Shown: piece by piece, positions 53,046 through 62,348 of the stretch
How positions within the stretch are numbered: position 1 is the first letter of the stretch
Layout of the letters: each line of letters opens with the position of its first letter
Source of the DNA: an uncultured Poribacteria bacterium
Lineage (GTDB): Bacteria; Poribacteria; WGA-4E; PCPOR2b
Assembly (NCBI GenBank): GCA_958296125.1
Contig: OY282444.1
Coordinates: forward strand, 2,885,623 to 2,949,622
Length of the DNA stretch: 64,000 bases
Reading direction: 5' to 3'
Notes under the pieces: generated by a model
What the model was told of the DNA's origin: nothing
The model's database searches: none
Seen by the model: the letters and a program-made list of their open reading frames with translations, nothing else
Made by a program: the position numbers and the translations under genes

Positions 53046-53714
53046 ATGTTTATTCGATATCCACTTCTTTGTCTATTCTTAGTGGTAGCGGTTAGTGGAT
53101 GGGCGGATGAGAACAAATTTCAACTCAAACCGCTACAACCGAAACGAGCGACCTCCACAGCTCCTACCTGAAGCGCGTGACCCGGCGAAGGGGCACCGCT
53201 TCGGGGAGGCGGCATTCAGACAAAATGGGCGGCATCTTTGCGTTATGTGAATACGGAGAAGAAACGACCGCGCTGGCGAACGACGCTGAATTACCGATTA
53301 TTAAACAGACTTCAAATCGGTGTCGAGTATAATCCTACGGCTTCGGAGATATCGCCGCTTTTCAGCCTCTTCCTATTTACAGAAACGGATATCCGCCCTG
53401 CGTTATTTCTCGGAACAAGTTCCGACCGCATTGGCTCTCCCGCGGGCGAACAAGCCTACTTTTTAACTGCTACCAAACGGATACCGTATCTACCGCTCTC
53501 AGTGTACGGAACCGTGAGTTATTCTGAGTGGGATGGTGGATTCAACTTTCCTTTTGGTGCCACCGTTGAGTTTGGTCAAGGTTTTTCCGGGCGTGGGATG
53601 TATGACGGAAAAGAGCCCCACCTTATGTTCAACTATTTTTACAAACAACACGGTATCAGTCTGATGTACATCTGGCTCGAAACATTTGGAATCGCAATGT
53701 CCACAACGTTTTAA
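53046..53714 (+). pseudogene. Secreted beta-barrel-like protein interrupted by two in-frame UGA codons
   Basis: ATG at 53046 opens a good signal peptide (MFIRYPLLCLFLVVAVSGWA). After 41 codons there is UGA at 53169 and again at 53178. The same frame then stays open to 53714 and encodes alternating beta-strand-like sequence such as LNRLQIGVEYNP and PLSVYGTVSYSEWDGG, ending in an aromatic FGIAMSTTF typical of outer-membrane barrels. A hairpin (CGAAG / CTTCG) follows the second UGA. Other genes in the window stop with UGA, so a nonsense-mutated gene or sequence error is likelier than recoding. The family is not identified. Confidence 0.5.
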
Positions 53715-53808
53715 CCCGGTAACGCCCCAAGTGCACGAACATGGGGTGTAGTAATACAGATCATTCAATTACAGTACTTCAACTTAAAACGCACTTTTAA
53801 GGGTATAA

Positions 53809-55233
53809 TCAGCACACCGGAGGCCGGTGCTGTATCCACGGTTGGGCCCGCTCAAAGGCCGCCGACGCGGCAAGGACTGTCTCCTCATCCCCCTTTCTTC
53901 CCACAATATGGAGACCGATAGGCAAGCCGTTGGATGAGAAGCCCACGGGCACAGTGGCAGCGGGGTGTCCGATCACATTAATCGGTAACGTAAACGCGCC
54001 GTTCCAGTACTGATCTGGGAAGGTTCTATTAGGGGACCACTTGCCGGGATACTCGCCGTTGGGGAAAGCGGGGAAGCAGGCTGTCGGCGAAAGCAATAGG
54101 TCGTATTCCTCAAACAGGTCGGTCATACATGCCTTCAAGAGATCTATCTGACCGAGTGCCCTAGCATATTCTACTGTAGTGACCTTCGCACCGTATTCAA
54201 GGAGGAATACAGCAAATTCGGTCATCTGATCTCCATAGGTTTCCAGATACCTGCCTTGGCTAGCATACGAATCCGCCGCTATAATAGCACCGAAAGTGTT
54301 ATAGGGTGGGTCCATCACTAGGTCTGATTCCTCAACACGACAACCAATTTCCTCAAACAACTGCGCTGCCGTTGAGGTTACCTCCAAAACATCGGGGTCC
54401 ACGTCAGCGAACCCGAAGTCCGGGCTCCAAGCAATGTGCAGCCCTATGATCTCTCTGTCTACTGCAGCGATGAAGTCGGGCGAGGTTTCCCGGAGGGAGG
54501 TGGGATCTCTGCGATCGTGCCCGGCAAGCGTCTGGAGCAATAACGCTGAGTCCCGCACAGTGCGGCTCAGGGGACCGTTCTGGGAGAACATGTAGGGCAT
54601 TGCAGGACCTTGCAAACCGGTGTAGCCAGAGACTCGACCTTGCGTGGGTTTGATGCCGTAAACGCCGCATAAGTTGGCGGGTATGCGGATAGATCCGCCA
54701 CCATCGCTGCCGGTGGCAAGGGGACACAAATACGCTGCCAGTGCTGCCGCTGCGCCACCGCTAGACCCTCCCGGCGTAAGATCGGTGTTCCAAGGGTTGC
54801 GTCCGGGATCACCCAAGCTGTTCTCACAGGTACCGACCATACCGAACTCTGGAACATTGGTTTTGCCCAAGATGATGCCCCCAGCCCCCCGCACCCGTTC
54901 CACCACCGCTGAATCCCGCTCCGGTATCCGGTCCTTGTATACCACCGAACCCGAAGTCGTCCGTATCCCCTTGGTCATTTGAGTGTCCTTAATGGGGATG
55001 GGCAATCCGTGCAGTGCCCCAAGTTCGTCCCCACGGACAACTGCTGCCTCGGCAGCCTTGGCGGTTTCCATGGCCTCGTCGTAGGTCAAGATCAGGAATG
55101 CGTTTAGCTGTGAATCCAGTCTATCAATACGGTCAAAGTACAGTTCGGTCAGTTCTACCGGAGAAATCTGTTTTGTTGAGATCAACTCCAAAAGATCGGT
55201 CGCTGAGGCAAAAGCCAATTCGTTGTCTACCAT
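53809..55233 (-). CDS. Amidase signature family protein (GatA-like)
   Basis: 474 residues with the Ser-cisSer-Lys triad: Lys in GLPIPIKDTQ, cis-Ser in GSDGGGSIRIPA and Ser in TPGGSSGGAAAALAA. ATG at 55233 follows AAGGAGAT. It hydrolyses an amide; GatA-type activity in tRNA amidation is unlikely because no gatB or gatC is adjacent and the domain resembles stand-alone amidases. It is monocistronic, convergent with the UGA-interrupted gene and followed upstream by repeat DNA. Confidence 0.88.
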   Translation of the reverse strand: MVDNELAFASATDLLELISTKQISPVELTELYFDRIDRLDSQLNAFLILTYDEAMETAKAAEAAVVRGDELGALHGLPIPIKDTQMTKGIRTTSGSVVYKDRIPERDSAVVERVRGAGGIILGKTNVPEFGMVGTCENSLGDPGRNPWNTDLTPGGSSGGAAAALAAYLCPLATGSDGGGSIRIPANLCGVYGIKPTQGRVSGYTGLQGPAMPYMFSQNGPLSRTVRDSALLLQTLAGHDRRDPTSLRETSPDFIAAVDREIIGLHIAWSPDFGFADVDPDVLEVTSTAAQLFEEIGCRVEESDLVMDPPYNTFGAIIAADSYASQGRYLETYGDQMTEFAVFLLEYGAKVTTVEYARALGQIDLLKACMTDLFEEYDLLLSPTACFPAFPNGEYPGKWSPNRTFPDQYWNGAFTLPINVIGHPAATVPVGFSSNGLPIGLHIVGRKGDEETVLAASAAFERAQPWIQHRPPVC

Positions 55234-55309
55234 GATATCTCCTTTCACCGCGCATAGTAAGTATCCGGAGGTTTTTAATTCCCATAGATTGCAGAAGCGA
55301 TAATATTAA

Positions 55310-55492
55310 TAGGACTTACGCAGTTGAACGATCAAAGCCAACCCCCTGTCAAGGGGGCTCCGTGCCGAGAGCAGGCCGGGGGATTGGGGTCCCCCTTGAC
55401 ATTCCTCCTTATCAGGGGGTAGTTCGGCGATTTATCTCCCGTCCGAACGCGGGTTGAATTGTGCTACTACAGTCTGAAGGGCGTGAGTCCTA
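55310..55492. mobile_element. MITE-like element with GGACTTACGC ends
   Basis: TAGGACTTACGC and GCGTGAGTCCTA are near-perfect inverted terminal repeats, flanked by ATTAA on both sides, a possible 5-bp target duplication. The core has GC-rich palindromes (CCCCCTGTCAAGGGGG and others) but no gene. A lone TGCGTAAGTCCT end also occurs near 22987. Confidence 0.6.
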
Positions 55493-55503
55493 ATTAAAAT
55501 AAT

Positions 55504-55633
55504 GGCTCATGTAAAAAGAAAGCGCAAAACGCGTGAAACGTGAAAATCATGGTTTCATTGGTGCAGTCGGGCTGGGAAGCCCGACCTACGGGGCTCATAA
55601 AAAAATGCAAAATCCGATTTCTTAACATGAGCC
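55504..55633. mobile_element. MITE-like element with 8-bp target duplication
   Basis: Ends GGCTCATGT and ACATGAGCC are perfect 9-bp inverted repeats and the element is 130 bp. It is flanked by AAAATAAT at 55496-55503 and 55634-55641, a perfect 8-bp direct repeat. The core includes a GTCGGGCT / AGCCCGAC hairpin. It is the best-preserved copy of the family also seen at 549, 39554, 45714 and 47471. Confidence 0.8.
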
Positions 55634-55654
55634 AAAATAATTACGTCTAACTAT

Positions 55655-57076
55655 TTACCGGCTGAGACGAGTCTGAAATGGGACCTCGCTCCCTGGCATG
55701 ATGTAATGTTTCCCCTTTGTAACCGCGGTGACACGTTGCTGAAAATCCGCATGAAGTGTACCACCACCCAGAGAAGTTACGGCTCCACCCATTGGCGCGG
55801 TTCCCCCGATGATGTTGACCTGTGCGCCGATGTCACGGCAGACTGCGACTGCCCTTGCAGGTGTATATCCTTTTCCTGGTCCACTGGTCGTGAACTCATC
55901 AGTAACGACAAAAAGTACGAGCTTCCGATCGTCAGGCGTTTGGAGTTTGGGTACAGCCTCCATAATTGCGTCCAGCAGATGTTCATCACCCCGCTTGGGT
56001 CGCCGAAATATCTTCTTAATTTGCTCGGCAGTTAATGGCGGTTTCGTTGTCACAACCGAGCTTTCGCCGCCGCCCGACCTTGCCCAGAACCGGATAATTC
56101 CAAATCGATAATCTAATCCCTCGCTGTCCAGAATCCTGACCAATGTATCCAGTCCTGTGCAGATCTCATCCACTTTATTGTCCATGCTCAAACTGGAGTC
56201 AAAAACAAACACCAGATCGGCGGGTTGTTTCACTGTTGCAACGATATGTTGAGCGATCCGCCTGAAAACTCCGTCAACCTTGAGTATAGACTTATCTATT
56301 AAAGGCACACGGTTAACCTTGCGTTGATATTTATCGATCCCGTACCATTTGCCATCGGTCAGGTCGGCTAATTGCAGTTGTATCTCTTCGCTGATTCCGA
56401 TGACATTAATCCGAATCTTGTCTTGCTTACACCGATCCAGGATCTTCCCGATAACCTGATTGCTTCCGTCACCTCGTCCCCAAGACGTTTTCAGTTTTGA
56501 ATTTGTCACAACAACGAGGTGCTTTTCAGCATCTGACCGGAATTGTAAATCTTCAAGTCCTTCCATAATCGCGTCGAGCCCGTGTCCGGCAACATTGCCC
56601 TTAAATTTCGGCGGCGGCACCTTACGAAGGTTTTCCTCAATCTCAGTCAGCCCACCCCGCAACGGTTTGATCGTGATCCGTGATGTGTTACCGGCATTTT
56701 GAAACCAAACGAGCCCAAACTGATAATCAACCATCGATTCTTCAAAGGCACCGGCCATATCAACGATCCGTCCTTCAACTATTTTGCCTGGGCCCTTCAT
56801 CTCCACACTTCCATCAATAACAAACACCAAGTCAACCATCTGGTGGGTGCTTTGACGACTTGCGCGTTGGGCAATCTCCACGAGGCTTTTCCCAATATCA
56901 ACCGTTATCTCCTCCTTTTTTTGCAAGTCGTCTGGGCTGATCATCACTCGCCTTTTTCGACGGGGCGGCCGCACTTCCGCTTTTGTGATTATCGCCACTC
57001 CATCAAGGCAGATCCAAGCGACCAACATCATCAACGCAATTCGCCACTTCCAAACGTCATGTTTAGGTGATTTCAT
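55655..57076 (-). CDS. Secreted protein with two von Willebrand A domains
   Basis: 473 residues from ATG at 57076, which follows GGAG. A signal peptide (about residues 10-33) is followed by basic PPRRKRRVM. The first VWA domain (about 80-270) begins DLVFVIDGSVEM, with an incomplete MIDAS (DGSVE instead of DxSxS). The second (about 285-460) begins DLVFVFDSSLSM, a good MIDAS. VWA domains bind partners through a metal; tandem secreted copies suggest a surface adhesion or assembly role. It diverges from the helicase-like gene. Family otherwise unknown. Confidence 0.8.
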   Translation of the reverse strand: MKSPKHDVWKWRIALMMLVAWICLDGVAIITKAEVRPPRRKRRVMISPDDLQKKEEITVDIGKSLVEIAQRASRQSTHQMVDLVFVIDGSVEMKGPGKIVEGRIVDMAGAFEESMVDYQFGLVWFQNAGNTSRITIKPLRGGLTEIEENLRKVPPPKFKGNVAGHGLDAIMEGLEDLQFRSDAEKHLVVVTNSKLKTSWGRGDGSNQVIGKILDRCKQDKIRINVIGISEEIQLQLADLTDGKWYGIDKYQRKVNRVPLIDKSILKVDGVFRRIAQHIVATVKQPADLVFVFDSSLSMDNKVDEICTGLDTLVRILDSEGLDYRFGIIRFWARSGGGESSVVTTKPPLTAEQIKKIFRRPKRGDEHLLDAIMEAVPKLQTPDDRKLVLFVVTDEFTTSGPGKGYTPARAVAVCRDIGAQVNIIGGTAPMGGAVTSLGGGTLHADFQQRVTAVTKGKHYIMPGSEVPFQTRLSR

Positions 57077-57140
57077 TGATTTTCTCCATATATCTGCGAT
57101 AAAGCACAAAACGATGGCCTTGAACCGTCAGAAATAAGGC

Positions 57141-57168
57141 TTGTTTTGTTGTGCTGATATGCTATAAT
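57141..57168 (+). promoter_or_regulatory. Promoter of the helicase-like gene
   Basis: TTGTTT and a perfect TATAAT are 16 bp apart, about 45 bp before the ATG. Confidence 0.5.
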
Positions 57169-57211
57169 TTATTTTTCACCCAATCTCCGATTAGGAACAT
57201 TTGAGTACACA

Positions 57212-58774
57212 ATGAATTACAGAGATGTCCTTAAACACACCTCCAAAGCGTATTGTCAACGGGTTGCCCGCCGCATCGGATTAACTGACCGACTTCCCGC
57301 ATCGAAGCTGCGCCAGCAAATGGTTGAGACATTTCTGAGTCCAGCCTCTTTGAAGAACTTAGTGGCGCGTCTCAATCCTCACGAGCGTTTAGTGCTGATG
57401 GTCCTTACGTTTTCCTGCGGTGAAATGGGAGTTCCGTTTCACGCCTTCAATCGAAAGGTCAATCAAATGAGCCGCGACTGGTCAAGCCGAGATGTAGAAA
57501 TCTTGCAGGTGCTTGGCGAATCCGGGTTTATTTTCGCGCTTGTAGCAGACAACATGCAATATCACTATATTGTCCCTGAAGACCTTCGCTTGCTGCTGCA
57601 AGAAATTTTCGCGAAAGATATAAACGCGCCCCTTAAGTCCCCTAAAGAAAAACCCAAGAATGTTCGCGATGACGGTTTGGCCCTGATCCGAGATACTTTC
57701 ACTTTTCTCTGCTTTGCTTCCCAGCATGGAATACCGCAAACACAACAAGGCAGCATCTACAAACGCACACAAAAACATCTTTTCGGACGTTTTGAAGTGG
57801 CGAGCGATACACCAAAGGTCTACGACCGAATCAATCCAACGATGGAGAGTCCGGATCGTTTAGCTTTTATCCTTCAGTTTTGCTGGCACCAAAAACTCAT
57901 TCATCGAAAGGATTCCGACCTACTATGTAGTGAAGCCGGGCGGGAATGGATTCAAAAAACCGATCCGGAAAAGCTCTTGGACATATACAGCTACTGGCTG
58001 AAATACGGTATCTCGAAAGAGCCATCAGTTTCAACTGCGCTATCCATTGTGCACATTCTCTCGCCAGAACGGTGGATATTGCTTTCCTCGATTCAAGAGC
58101 AGGTTTCCAAATTTGCAGTAAACGCCACTTGGATGCAAACGCTTTATTCCCAGCTCGAACGTTCCTTTGTTAATCACCTGACCTATATGGGGGGAATTGC
58201 ATTTGCCCATCTGGGGGACGATGTTGCGATTCGGGTGACGGCTATCGGACAACGCCTTTTCTGTGGCGAACCGATTGCGGGTTACGAACCTGAATCGTCG
58301 TTTATTGTTCAACCTAATCACGAGGTCCTTGCCTCAAGCTACCTAGCACCTGAACTCCGTTGGAAACTCAATCATATTGCGGAACTGCATCAAGCGGATC
58401 AGATGTCCACCTACAAATTCTCCGCTGAATCAATCTATAAAGGCTTGCGTTCGGGCTGCTCCCTTGATGAAATATTGGCGTTTTTGAAAGCCCATTCCAA
58501 AACTGGCATTCCACAGAATGTTGAGGTATCAATTAAAGATTGGGCGGAACGGTATGGGCAGATCTACCTGATGGATGTGATGCTGCTACGTTGCAAAAAC
58601 GCACGTATCGCTCAAGAAATCAAAGCCTCCAAACAGATCGGGAGGTATATTCTCGGTGAGATTTCCCCGATGGATCTCGTGGTATCACGTCAGCAATCTA
58701 AGGACCTCCTCGCATTACTTGAAAAGCAAAACTATATGCCATTGCCGGAGGTCGTTACGCTTGAGAAAGGATAG
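57212..58774 (+). CDS. Helicase-associated (XPB/Ssl2-like, Helicase_C_3) domain protein
   Basis: 520 residues without Walker motifs. The C-terminal 170 residues have FIVQPNHEVLASSYLAPEL, YKFSAESIYKGLRSGCSLDE and SVKDW-like VSIKDWAERYGQIYL, matching the domain found N-terminal to XPB/Ssl2-type helicases in bacteria. The N-terminal half is helical and winged-helix-like (NPHERLVLMVLTF). With no helicase core it may be a DNA-binding or partner subunit. No helicase gene is adjacent. Confidence 0.65.
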   Translation: MNYRDVLKHTSKAYCQRVARRIGLTDRLPASKLRQQMVETFLSPASLKNLVARLNPHERLVLMVLTFSCGEMGVPFHAFNRKVNQMSRDWSSRDVEILQVLGESGFIFALVADNMQYHYIVPEDLRLLLQEIFAKDINAPLKSPKEKPKNVRDDGLALIRDTFTFLCFASQHGIPQTQQGSIYKRTQKHLFGRFEVASDTPKVYDRINPTMESPDRLAFILQFCWHQKLIHRKDSDLLCSEAGREWIQKTDPEKLLDIYSYWLKYGISKEPSVSTALSIVHILSPERWILLSSIQEQVSKFAVNATWMQTLYSQLERSFVNHLTYMGGIAFAHLGDDVAIRVTAIGQRLFCGEPIAGYEPESSFIVQPNHEVLASSYLAPELRWKLNHIAELHQADQMSTYKFSAESIYKGLRSGCSLDEILAFLKAHSKTGIPQNVEVSIKDWAERYGQIYLMDVMLLRCKNARIAQEIKASKQIGRYILGEISPMDLVVSRQQSKDLLALLEKQNYMPLPEVVTLEKG

Positions 58775-58851
58775 GATTACATACGCAAGAAATAACAATA
58801 CGAGCTCAACTATGTCCCTCTATGATTAAGGCTCAATGAAAGTGAAGCGTT

Positions 58852-59406
58852 ATGCCTAACAACAGCGTTATCGGCAATGCCAAAAGGTTGATGTCCGGCA
58901 ACATCATGGTCTTTTCCGTCTCAGCTTTATGGCCAATGGAGTGGCAAGTCCCTTCTGGGTGGTCTACGCCATAGAGCAGATTGGACTATCTTCATCGCGG
59001 TGGGGCTAATTTTGCTTTGTGAGGCGGCGTGCAGCTCTTGATACTCATCCCGGCAGGGGTTGTGGTCGATCGTTGGGGTCGGACGACTTCACTGCTGGCA
59101 GCCTTGCTTCTTTCGACAGTTCTTCTGATACGGGCCGCGGTCGCGGTGGCCTCTGCTATCACGATCCCTGCGTGCAGTGCGCTGATGGCCGACACCGCTC
59201 CATGGGCAATTCGGGGACGGGTGATGGCGGCATTGGGGCAAGGCGGAGTTATGATTGGTGCCGCAGGGGGTGGGACCGGTACGGGCTTTCTCATCACTCT
59301 GTCCTTAATGATAGCATCCCTTGCGGGAGGTTACCTCTATGCCCAAAAACCCATGACCCTTGCGATGATTGTACCACACGTTAAACTAGCACCAAAGGTC
59401 ATTTAA
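58852..59406 (+). pseudogene. Decayed MFS transporter (C-terminal half)
   Basis: Homologous segments appear in successive frames: GNIMVFSVSAL from the ATG at 58852, then FMANGVASPFWVVYAIEQIG, then VQLLILIPAGVVVDRWGRTT from a GTG near 59026. The last has the MFS loop motif DRWGR, and GRVMAALGQGG is a second conserved loop. The N-terminal half and the last helices are missing and at least two frameshifts are present. It cannot make a functional transporter. Confidence 0.7.
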
Positions 59407-59419
59407 TCAATCCCCACGA

Positions 59420-60190
59420 TTATCCATTCGATTCAACCCCCGGGATGCCCTCCATCATGCCTCGAATCCGCGTCCGATCGCTATTCACAAACGCCGCATT
59501 GGGCTTCAGGGCGTAGGGTGACCAACGCCGCAAAGAAGCCATGTGCGCGTCAGTTGTCGGCTTAGCGGCAAATTTCATGGCGATATAGCGACGGCCCGCC
59601 CAACCACCGAACATCCCATGCCACAGACAGTGATTGAAGAAAACGACATCGCCCGGCTGGGCTTCGATCGGAAAGCACGGCAGATTGGATCCGGAAACCC
59701 CGAAGGTCGTTGGGCTCGAATCCGCTTTCTGGGCGATAAGTGGTTGAAGATCTGTATGGAGCGGCAGCCGATGTGAACCGGGGATAACACGCAGGCAGCC
59801 CCGGTCCTTTGTCACTGGATCGAGATAGATCATCACCTTGATTCGTAGGTAATCAACCTCTGCCACACCTTGTCGGTCAGCATGCCATCGATGCTCGCTG
59901 TGGGCGGTAAGGTTCCCCTCGGAACCAGACCAGATAAACTCACCCGGCATTAACTGCTCAATAATCTTGTAGATACGGTCGTCTTCGACGAGTTGTGTAA
60001 AAAAGGAACTGTGCTCAACGATGGTTGTCGTACTTTGTTCTGCCCCGGTAAAGGGTTTGCCGCCGCGCTCTTCGGTCAGCACTTTGTCAAACTCATGAGT
60101 CATTTCGCTCATCGAGTCTGGCGAGAAGTGCTGCCGCATAAAAAGAAAACCGAAAGTGTCAAAATACGATTCCTGTTCTGCTGTTAACAT
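59420..60190 (-). CDS. Phytanoyl-CoA dioxygenase (PhyH) family protein
   Basis: 256 residues from ATG at 60190, which follows AAGGAGG; the frame extends upstream without a better site. It begins MLTAEQESYFDTFGFLFMRQ, a standard PhyH N-terminus. The metal HxD is in HRWHADRQGVAEV and the distal His in FFNHCLWHGMFGGWAGRR with the 2-oxoglutarate Arg. It lies 79 bp downstream of the galactonate-dehydratase-like gene on the same strand, so the two may act on related compounds. Confidence 0.88.
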   Translation of the reverse strand: MLTAEQESYFDTFGFLFMRQHFSPDSMSEMTHEFDKVLTEERGGKPFTGAEQSTTTIVEHSSFFTQLVEDDRIYKIIEQLMPGEFIWSGSEGNLTAHSEHRWHADRQGVAEVDYLRIKVMIYLDPVTKDRGCLRVIPGSHRLPLHTDLQPLIAQKADSSPTTFGVSGSNLPCFPIEAQPGDVVFFNHCLWHGMFGGWAGRRYIAMKFAAKPTTDAHMASLRRWSPYALKPNAAFVNSDRTRIRGMMEGIPGVESNG

Positions 60191-60269
60191 TGGGTGCCTC
60201 CTTAGTTTTGATTGGTTGTTTGTGTTAAGGATTGGCAACTCAATAAATCGGTCATTCAACCCACTCAAA

Positions 60270-61370
60270 CTACCAGTCGATCACTGATCCATCATCTGGA
60301 TCATAGGTCTGAGCATTCTGCCAGTCGTGGTCAATCTTATCAGCCATCGCATCTTCATCAAGCTCAATCCCCAAGCCAGGACCGGTCGGTAGCTCCACGA
60401 AGCCATCTTTGAAAACAAACGGGTTCTTAAGGTAACCTTCCCCTAACGTTGTATGCTCTTGCGCGAGGAAGTTGGGAATCGACGCATCTAACTGAATGCA
60501 AGCCGCAAGCGAAATTGGGCCTAATGGATTGTGAGGCGCAATGCCTGCGTAGTATGCTTCCGCCATGCCTGCAATCGTTCGGACTTCGCTGATTCCACCC
60601 GCATGACACAGGTCCGGTTGGAGGATAGAAGCGGCCCCTTTCTCCAAAATCTCACGGAAACCCCACTTGGTGAAAATCCGTTCCCCGGTCGCAATCGGCA
60701 AATGTGTGCCGCGCGCAATCTCCGCCATCACGTCCACGTTCTGGCACTGACACGGCTCCTCGACAAACATCGGTTGGTAAGGCTCCAGTGCACGAATCAG
60801 TAATTTCGCTGTCTGCGGACTGATTGCGCCGTGGAAGTCAATGCCAATATCGACATCAGGTCCAGCGGCTTCGCGCAATTCAGCAAATCGGTCAGCGGCC
60901 CGGTCTACAAATCCCTTCGATTCAATTAGCCGAGCAGGCCTCCCACCAGCGACCCCCGTCTTAAACGCCGTGAACCCCTTAGCAACCCATTCTTTGATGG
61001 TCTCCGGGTCACCGCCGCCTTTGTACAGACGGATACGGTCACGTGTCGGACCACCCAACAACTGATAGACAGGAACGCCGAGCGATTTCCCAGCAAGATC
61101 CCAGAGTGCTTGATCTACACCACTCAATGCACTTGTCATGATGGGACCGCCACGATAAAAGGCGTGGCGATACATTGCCTGCCAGTGGTGGACAACACGC
61201 CGTGGATCTTTTCCAATCAGATAGGGCGTAAGCTCGCCGACAGCCTGTGCACAGGTCTTGGCGCGGCCTTCGAGAATTGGTTCCCCAAGCCCCACCAAAC
61301 CCTCGTCGGTGTGAATTTTCAAAAAGAGCCAACGGGGTTTAACTAAAAATGTCTCGACCTTTGTGATTTT
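60270..61370 (-). CDS. Mandelate racemase/muconate lactonizing family protein, D-galactonate dehydratase type
   Basis: 366 residues of the enolase superfamily. Metal ligands lie in DIGIDFHGAIS (Asp), MFVEEPCQCQN (Glu) and PIATGERIFTKW (Glu). The His in DFHG and the His in IAPHNPLGPISLA are the acid/base residues of galactonate-dehydratase-like enzymes. ATG at 61370 follows GAGGAGAG. It should dehydrate an acid sugar to a 2-keto-3-deoxy acid, though the exact sugar acid needs testing. A PhyH gene follows in the same direction. Confidence 0.88.
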   Translation of the reverse strand, partial: KITKVETFLVKPRWLFLKIHTDEGLVGLGEPILEGRAKTCAQAVGELTPYLIGKDPRRVVHHWQAMYRHAFYRGGPIMTSALSGVDQALWDLAGKSLGVPVYQLLGGPTRDRIRLYKGGGDPETIKEWVAKGFTAFKTGVAGGRPARLIESKGFVDRAADRFAELREAAGPDVDIGIDFHGAISPQTAKLLIRALEPYQPMFVEEPCQCQNVDVMAEIARGTHLPIATGERIFTKWGFREILEKGAASILQPDLCHAGGISEVRTIAGMAEAYYAGIAPHNPLGPISLAACIQLDASIPNFLAQEHTTLGEGYLKNPFVFKDGFVELPTGPGLGIELDEDAMADKIDHDWQNAQTYDPDDGSVIDW

Positions 61371-61523
61371 CATCTGATAACTCTCCTCTAAAACGTCTGG
61401 CATGAATTAAATCTGGATGGTGAGGCGTTAATCAGTTGTTTTCGGTGTTCACCGGCTAAGGTGAAGGTCTCCGGTCCGACAACCCCACGTTTCAAGAAAC
61501 CCATACCCAGTGCTAAGTTGAAC

Positions 61524-62348
61524 CTATGGCGTGATAAATAACTCTTCAAAATTTCGTGTCGTCATCTCACCGATTTTCTCCAGCGAAATACCACGCAGTT
61601 CAGCAATCTTCTCCGCCGTGGCACGAACATACGCCGGTTCGTTGCGTCTCCCGCGTTGAAATTGTGGTGTTAGCCATGGACAATCCGTTTCCACCACCAA
61701 GGCATCCGCAGGCACTTTTCGAGCAACCTCCTGCAAAGCAGCTGATTTGCGGTAAGTCACCGGACCACCGATGCCGATGTAAAATCCGAGTGCCAGACTC
61801 TGGTGCATGATTTCAACATCACCCGAAAAGCAGTGCATCACACCGCGCACCTTGCCGCGCCGCGCCCGCAAAATTGGGAGGATGTCGTGGTAAGCTTCAC
61901 GGTTGTGGATAACAATCGGGAGGGCTAATTCCTCCGCCAGATCCAGTTGACGCTCAAACGCTTCCTTTTGAATCGGGCGGGGTGAGAGGTTACGGTAGTA
62001 ATCGAGACCCATTTCACCGAGTGCCAACACTTTGGGGTGGGCTGCAAGGTCACGAAAGATGCAAATGGTTTCGTCGTCTAAATCTTTCGCATCATGTGGG
62101 TGCATACCAACGGTCGCATAGATCTGGGGAGGCAAATTTTCCCACCTCTTATTTTTTTTATTTGTAGCGGAAATTTGCCTCTCATGTTTTTCCGCGAGTG
62201 CAATTGCCCTGCGGCTGGTCTCCAGATCGAATCCGATGACCAAAATCGCGTGCACCCCGGCTTCTTGAGCCCGTTCCAAAACGGCTTCCCGATCAGCATC
62301 AAATCTATCGAGTTGAATGTGGGCGTGCGAATCTATAAGCATGTTCAT
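61524..62348 (-). CDS. TatD-family metal-dependent hydrolase (DNase)
   Basis: 274 residues. Metal sites are in LIDSHAHIQLDRFD, LGEMGLDYYRN, LPIVIHNREAY, GVMHCFSGD and LVVETDCPWLTP, all TatD signatures. Relatives are 3'-5' exonucleases or D-aminoacyl-tRNA deacylase-like. An extra segment at about residues 57-74 (RQISATNKKNKRWENLPP) is absent from usual TatD proteins and is encoded by an inverted repeat. Its start overlaps the stop of the upstream TPR gene (ATGA). Confidence 0.9.
   Translation of the reverse strand: MNMLIDSHAHIQLDRFDADREAVLERAQEAGVHAILVIGFDLETSRRAIALAEKHERQISATNKKNKRWENLPPQIYATVGMHPHDAKDLDDETICIFRDLAAHPKVLALGEMGLDYYRNLSPRPIQKEAFERQLDLAEELALPIVIHNREAYHDILPILRARRGKVRGVMHCFSGDVEIMHQSLALGFYIGIGGPVTYRKSAALQEVARKVPADALVVETDCPWLTPQFQRGRRNEPAYVRATAEKIAELRGISLEKIGEMTTRNFEELFITP
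62129..62181. repeat. Palindromic element inserted in frame in tatD
   Basis: Arms GAGGCAAATTTTCC and GGAAATTTGCCTC are inverted repeats with one extra base, about 27 bp apart. The element encodes the Lys/Asn-rich extra segment of TatD and leaves the frame open. Confidence 0.65.

Noticed and set aside
53169-53225. Selenocysteine insertion (SECIS) at the two UGA codons
   Set aside because: The downstream hairpin is weak and lacks features I could assign to a bacterial SECIS; no selenoprotein family is recognised.
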